DNA from: an uncultured bacterium
GTDB taxonomy: Bacteria > Krumholzibacteriota > Krumholzibacteriia > LZORAL124-64-63
Reading direction: 5' to 3'
DNA: 8,277 nt
Assembly (NCBI GenBank): GCA_903847545.1
Contig: CAINDZ010000599.1
Coordinates: 1-8,277, forward strand
This document shows, one piece after another, positions 5,834 through 8,277 of the stretch. The notes under the pieces were generated by a model. It did not search any database. It was not told the origin of the DNA and worked only from the letters and a program-made list of their open reading frames with translations. Both the position numbers and the translations under genes were made by a program. The stretch's first letter is position 1. Each line of letters opens with the position of its first letter.

Positions 5834-6493
5834 ATGGCAGACGACGATCGCAGCTCCTACTACGGCCATCCGCGGCGCGAGATGGCGCCGTTCGTGCCGG
5901 CCGATGCCGCCCGCGTGCTGGACGTCGGCTGCGGCGCGGGGGCCTTCGCCGCCACGCTGCGCGCCGCGCGCGCAGGCCGCACGCTCGAGATCTGGGGCGT
6001 CGAGTTGTCTGCCGAGGCCGCGGCCCGCGCCGGCTCCGTCTGCGACCGCGTGCTGGTCGGCGATGCCGTCGCGCGGGTCGGCGAGCTGCCCGACGCGCAC
6101 TTCGACTGCGTGGTGATGAACGACGTGCTCGAACACCTGGCCGAGCCGCGCCTCCTGCTGCGCGAGGCGCGCCGCGTGCTGCGGCCGGGCGGTGCCCTGG
6201 TGGCCTCGCTGCCGAACGTCCGCTATTTCTTCAACGTCGTGGACCTGGTCGTCCATGGGCGCTGGGACTACGTCGACGAGGGCATCCTGGACCGCACGCA
6301 CCTGCGCTTCTTCACGCGCGGCAGCCTCGGCGCCATGCTGCGCGAGGAGGGCTTCGCCGTGGACAGGATGCAGGGGATAAACCCGACCGGGTCGCTGAAG
6401 TTCGCGCTGGTGAACACCCTGACCCTTGGCCGGTGGTCGGACATGCGCTGGCTGCAGTTCGCGGTGGTGGCGCGGCCGCGGGGGGACGCATGA
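5834..6493 (+). CDS. Class I SAM-dependent methyltransferase
   Basis: The 219-residue protein shows a Rossmann-type SAM-binding core: motif I VLDVGCGAG (residues 28-36), an acidic residue at the end of beta-2 (E57 in WGVELS), and FDCVVMNDVLEHL (90-102) followed by LRPGGALVASLPN. After the core it carries YVDEGILDRTHLRFFTR (residues 146-162), a signature common in methyltransferases encoded in polysaccharide and O-antigen clusters, so a glycan or glycan precursor is a reasonable but unproven substrate. There is no signal peptide or clear membrane helix. AAGGAA at 5819-5824 lies 9 nt before the ATG. Its TGA overlaps the ATG of the next gene (ATGA at 6490-6493), which indicates translational coupling with the deacetylase. 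Confidence 0.9.
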   Translation: MADDDRSSYYGHPRREMAPFVPADAARVLDVGCGAGAFAATLRAARAGRTLEIWGVELSAEAAARAGSVCDRVLVGDAVARVGELPDAHFDCVVMNDVLEHLAEPRLLLREARRVLRPGGALVASLPNVRYFFNVVDLVVHGRWDYVDEGILDRTHLRFFTRGSLGAMLREEGFAVDRMQGINPTGSLKFALVNTLTLGRWSDMRWLQFAVVARPRGDA

Positions 6494-7413
6494 GCGGCAT
6501 CGAACGGGACGGGGGCCACGCCGTGGCGGCCCCGCCGACCATCATCACGATCGACGTCGAGGAGTGGTTCCACGGCCACAACTACCTGGCCCACGTGCCG
6601 CCGTCGACGTGGGACGCCCAGGACCTGCGCGTGGAGAAGGGCACCGCGCGCTGCCTCGACCTGCTGGACCGGCACGGCGTGAAGGCCACGTTCTTCGTCC
6701 TGGGCTGGACGGCCGAGCGCTTCCCCGACCTGGTGCGCGAGATTACGCGTCGCGGCCACGAGGTGGGCTGCCACAGCTACGCCCACCCCGAGGTGTTCCA
6801 CCTGACGGCCGATGCGTTCCGCGCCGACGGCGAGCGCGCCCTCGCGGCGCTGGCCCGCGCCGGCGTCGAGCGCCCCGAGGGCTACCGCGCGCCCAGCTTC
6901 AGCATCACGCCGCCGGTGCACCACTACCTGTCGGTGCTGCAGGACCTCGGCTTCCGGTACGACTGCTCGCTGTTCCCGGTGCGGCACCCCCGGTACGGGC
7001 AGCCGCGCTCGCCGCGCACGCCGTTCCGGCTGGGCCCCGGCCGGGACGACCTGGTGGTCATCCCGATGCCCACCTGGCGCAGCTTCGGCGTCAACGTGCC
7101 GTTCTCCGGCGGCGGCTACCTGCGCCTGCTGCCGTGGCCGGCCTTCGCGTTCCTGCGCGACCAGGCGCGGCGGCAGGGCGTGCCCGCGATCGTCTACCTG
7201 CACCCGTGGGAGATGGACGACTTCCGCCCGGAGGCGAAGCTGGCGCCGTGGCAGCGCCTGCGCAGCCAGGGGCGCCAGGACACGATGCCCGTCAAGCTGG
7301 AGCGCATCCTCGGGCAGGGACGATTCGCCACGCTGGCCGAGCACGCCGGGAACCTGCGCGCGCGGCCGGACCTGCCCGTGCGCCGGCCGGTCGCGGGGCG
7401 CGGGCTGGCCTGA
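6490..7413 (+). CDS. Polysaccharide deacetylase, PEP-CTERM/XrtA-locus type (DUF3473)
   Basis: The 307-residue protein is a NodB-fold (carbohydrate esterase 4-like) deacetylase. Motif 1 is ITIDVEEWFH, with D22 the likely catalytic base and E24 beside it; motif 2 is HSYAHPE, with metal ligands H95 and H99; motif 3 is GYRAPSFSI with R133; a late catalytic His is in YLHPWEMD (H238). GGGYLRLLPWP (207-217) is typical of the DUF3473 extension found in deacetylases of PEP-CTERM/exosortase polysaccharide loci (TIGR03006-like). Those proteins are thought to remove N-acetyl groups during exopolysaccharide production. There is no signal peptide, which is normal for this subfamily. No exosortase, glycosyltransferase or PEP-CTERM protein is in the window. 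The ATG overlaps the methyltransferase stop and the gene ends 27 nt before a terminator. Confidence 0.9.
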   Translation: MSGIERDGGHAVAAPPTIITIDVEEWFHGHNYLAHVPPSTWDAQDLRVEKGTARCLDLLDRHGVKATFFVLGWTAERFPDLVREITRRGHEVGCHSYAHPEVFHLTADAFRADGERALAALARAGVERPEGYRAPSFSITPPVHHYLSVLQDLGFRYDCSLFPVRHPRYGQPRSPRTPFRLGPGRDDLVVIPMPTWRSFGVNVPFSGGGYLRLLPWPAFAFLRDQARRQGVPAIVYLHPWEMDDFRPEAKLAPWQRLRSQGRQDTMPVKLERILGQGRFATLAEHAGNLRARPDLPVRRPVAGRGLA

Positions 7414-7440
7414 GCGCGGTCCGGACCGGGAACAAGAGAG

Positions 7441-7467
7441 AGGCGGGCCTGCGCCACAGGCCCGCCT
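7441..7467 (+). terminator. Hairpin terminator after the deacetylase gene
   Basis: AGGCGGGCCTG (7441-7451) pairs perfectly with CAGGCCCGCCT (7457-7467), an 11-bp stem with a 5-nt loop CGCCA. The tail TTCCTCATGT is only moderately T-rich, so termination may be incomplete or factor-assisted. Confidence 0.72.
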
Positions 7468-7515
7468 TCCTCATGTGCTCCGTCACCCGTCTGTCTTGCC
7501 GGTGCGGCAACCGTG

Positions 7516-7598
7516 CGTCGTTCGCCGTGGCGCCCGGTTGCCTGCCGTGTCGTCCCTTGAGTGCCGCCCGTCGTTCCGTGTGCGCTCGCCGTGTCGTC
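7516..7598. repeat. Paired short direct repeats upstream of galT
   Basis: CGTCGTTC occurs at 7516-7523 and 7569-7576, and GCCGTGTCGTC at 7544-7554 and 7588-7598. The two words appear in the same order in each half, 28 nt apart in the first and 19 nt apart in the second, as in a degenerated tandem duplication of about 45-53 nt. Confidence 0.4.
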
Positions 7599-7629
7599 GG
7601 AGGAGGTGCCCGCAGATGGGGGGTCGCGG

Positions 7630-7658
7630 TTGGTTCAATCTCCGATTCGTTGTAGGAT
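7630..7658 (+). promoter_or_regulatory. Promoter candidate for galT
   Basis: TTGGTT (7630-7635) and TAGGAT (7653-7658, four of six) are 17 bp apart in a locally AT-richer stretch, unusual for this window. Transcription would start near 7665, giving a leader of about 53 nt. Confidence 0.45.
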
Positions 7659-7703
7659 ACGCGCCGCGGGGGCCCCGGGTTCCCGCCACGAGGAGTTTTT
7701 TCC

Positions 7704-7709
7704 GGAGGG
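7704..7709 (+). promoter_or_regulatory. Ribosome binding site favouring the GTG start of galT
   Basis: GGAGGG lies 8 nt before GTG 7718 but 14 nt before the in-frame ATG at 7724, so GTG is the preferred start. Confidence 0.6.
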
Positions 7710-7717
7710 ATCCGACC

Positions 7718-8277
7718 GTGTCGATGCTGCGCCAGGACCCGCTGACCGGCCGCTGGGTGATCATCGCCACCGGCCGCGGAGGGCGTCCCAACGAGTACCC
7801 GCTGCTGCAGCGCGCAGGCGCGGCCGAGGGCCGCTGTCCGTTCTGCCCGGGCCACGAGGCCGACACCACGTCCGAGGTGCTCGCGCTGGGCCGGCCCGAC
7901 GGGGCCGCCCCGGACAGCCCGGGGTGGCGCCTGCGGGCGTTTCCGAACATGTACCCGGCGGTGACAGCCTCCGGGGCGGTTCCGGCGGCCGTGGCCGCGG
8001 ATGACGAGCTCCTGCCCGGCTGCGACGGCGCCGGCCGCCACGAGGTCGTCGTCTATTCCCCCGACCACGGCGCCAGCCTGGCCACCCTGGCTGCGCCCGA
8101 CCTGGTCGCGCTGCAGGACGTCGTGCGCCGGCGCGTCGCGTCGTTCGCGACCGAGCCAGGCGTGCGCTTCATCGCGCCGTTCTGCAATCACGGGCCCGAG
8201 GCGGGGGCCACGCTCACGCACCCGCACCTGCAGGTCATCGGCGCGCCGCGCATCCCGTTGCTGACCGTCGAGAAGGC
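7718..8277 (+). CDS. galT: Galactose-1-phosphate uridylyltransferase, 5' part
   Basis: The frame from GTG 7718 stays open to the window end (186 complete codons), roughly the first half of a GalT of usual length (~330-350 residues). It opens LRQDPLTGRWVIIATGR, a typical GalT N-terminus. It has the zinc-site pair C40/C43 (RCPFCPGHE), H108 in the position of the third zinc ligand (GRHEVVV), and the HIT-superfamily active site THPHLQV, with H168, the nucleophile H170 that carries the UMP intermediate, and Q172. The enzyme exchanges UDP between glucose and galactose 1-phosphates (Leloir pathway), in the cytoplasm; some relatives act on other sugar-1-phosphates or as ADP-glucose/ATP-type transferases, so specificity is inferred. 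The gene has its own promoter candidate after a terminator, so it starts a new transcription unit; what follows is beyond the window. Confidence 0.92.
   Translation, partial: MSMLRQDPLTGRWVIIATGRGGRPNEYPLLQRAGAAEGRCPFCPGHEADTTSEVLALGRPDGAAPDSPGWRLRAFPNMYPAVTASGAVPAAVAADDELLPGCDGAGRHEVVVYSPDHGASLATLAAPDLVALQDVVRRRVASFATEPGVRFIAPFCNHGPEAGATLTHPHLQVIGAPRIPLLTVEK

Larger units (their letters stand above)
7414..7717. other. 304-nt intergenic region before galT
   Basis: No convincing gene lies here. From left to right it holds the deacetylase terminator (7441-7467), a stretch of paired direct repeats (7516-7598), the galT promoter candidate (7630-7658) and the galT ribosome binding site (7704-7709). 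A 60-codon Cys-containing frame from ATG 7473 has no ribosome binding site and is rejected. Confidence 0.6.

Noticed and set aside
5725..6489. 255-codon N-terminal extension of the deacetylase frame
   Set aside because: It overlaps the methyltransferase completely in another frame and encodes Arg/Ala-rich sequence; ATG 6490 with an ATGA overlap is the natural start.
7473..7655. 60-codon Cys-containing small ORF in the galT upstream region (CRCG and CLPC pairs)
   Set aside because: It looks faintly zinc-ribbon-like, but there is no ribosome binding site, it starts in the terminator tail, it runs over the galT promoter, and its Arg/Ala-rich composition is ordinary for GC-rich noncoding DNA.
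7292..8227. Minus-strand frame of 311 codons antisense to galT
   Set aside because: It crosses a terminator and a promoter and lies opposite a clear GalT reading frame; no domain is visible in it.

Overview
The window is a GC-rich chromosomal segment, by eye around 70% G+C with G or C strongly preferred at third codon positions. Its genes are bacterial, with Shine-Dalgarno sequences, GTG and TTG starts, and short hairpin terminators. No rRNA, tRNA, CRISPR array, transposase, integrase or phage gene is visible. The organism cannot be named from this sequence. A high-GC Gram-negative bacterium with exopolysaccharide genes fits best, for example in the deltaproteobacterial or FCB-like candidate phyla, but that is inference.

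Layout: (1) At 1-220 lies a possible divergent partial gene on the minus strand, starting at 73, with its own candidate promoter, then the 5' region of a small P-loop NTPase gene. (2) 221-784 is that AAA_28-type NTPase; an intrinsic terminator lies inside its last codons. (3) After a ~200-nt leader rich in short dyads come a TTG-started endonuclease/exonuclease/phosphatase (EEP) family hydrolase (985-1866) and, 13 nt later, a flavin-reductase-domain protein (1880-2356). (4) A small cupin (2476-2835) has an extended -10 promoter candidate and a strong ribosome binding site, and ends at a strong terminator. (5) That terminator is shared with a convergent minus-strand gene of 901 codons (2915-5620), a double-length M16 zinc peptidase with an intact HxxEH site in its first half only. 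(6) A divergent promoter region (5621-5833) separates it from a two-gene unit: a SAM methyltransferase (5834-6493) overlapping by ATGA with a polysaccharide deacetylase of the PEP-CTERM/XrtA-locus type (6490-7413), closed by a hairpin terminator. (7) A 304-nt gap holds short direct repeats and a promoter, followed by the 5' part of galT (7718 to the window end).

The genes look mostly like independent small transcription units. The clearest functional pair is the methyltransferase plus deacetylase, probably modifying surface or exported glycans; galT, which interconverts sugar nucleotides, is at least thematically compatible. The AAA_28 NTPase, EEP hydrolase, flavin reductase and cupin have recognisable folds but no substrate can be read from context. 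I do not see a clear new multi-gene system. The most unusual points are regulatory (start-site architecture of the NTPase, a terminator inside a coding end, dyad-rich leaders) and the methyltransferase-deacetylase pair with no exosortase or glycosyltransferase beside it.
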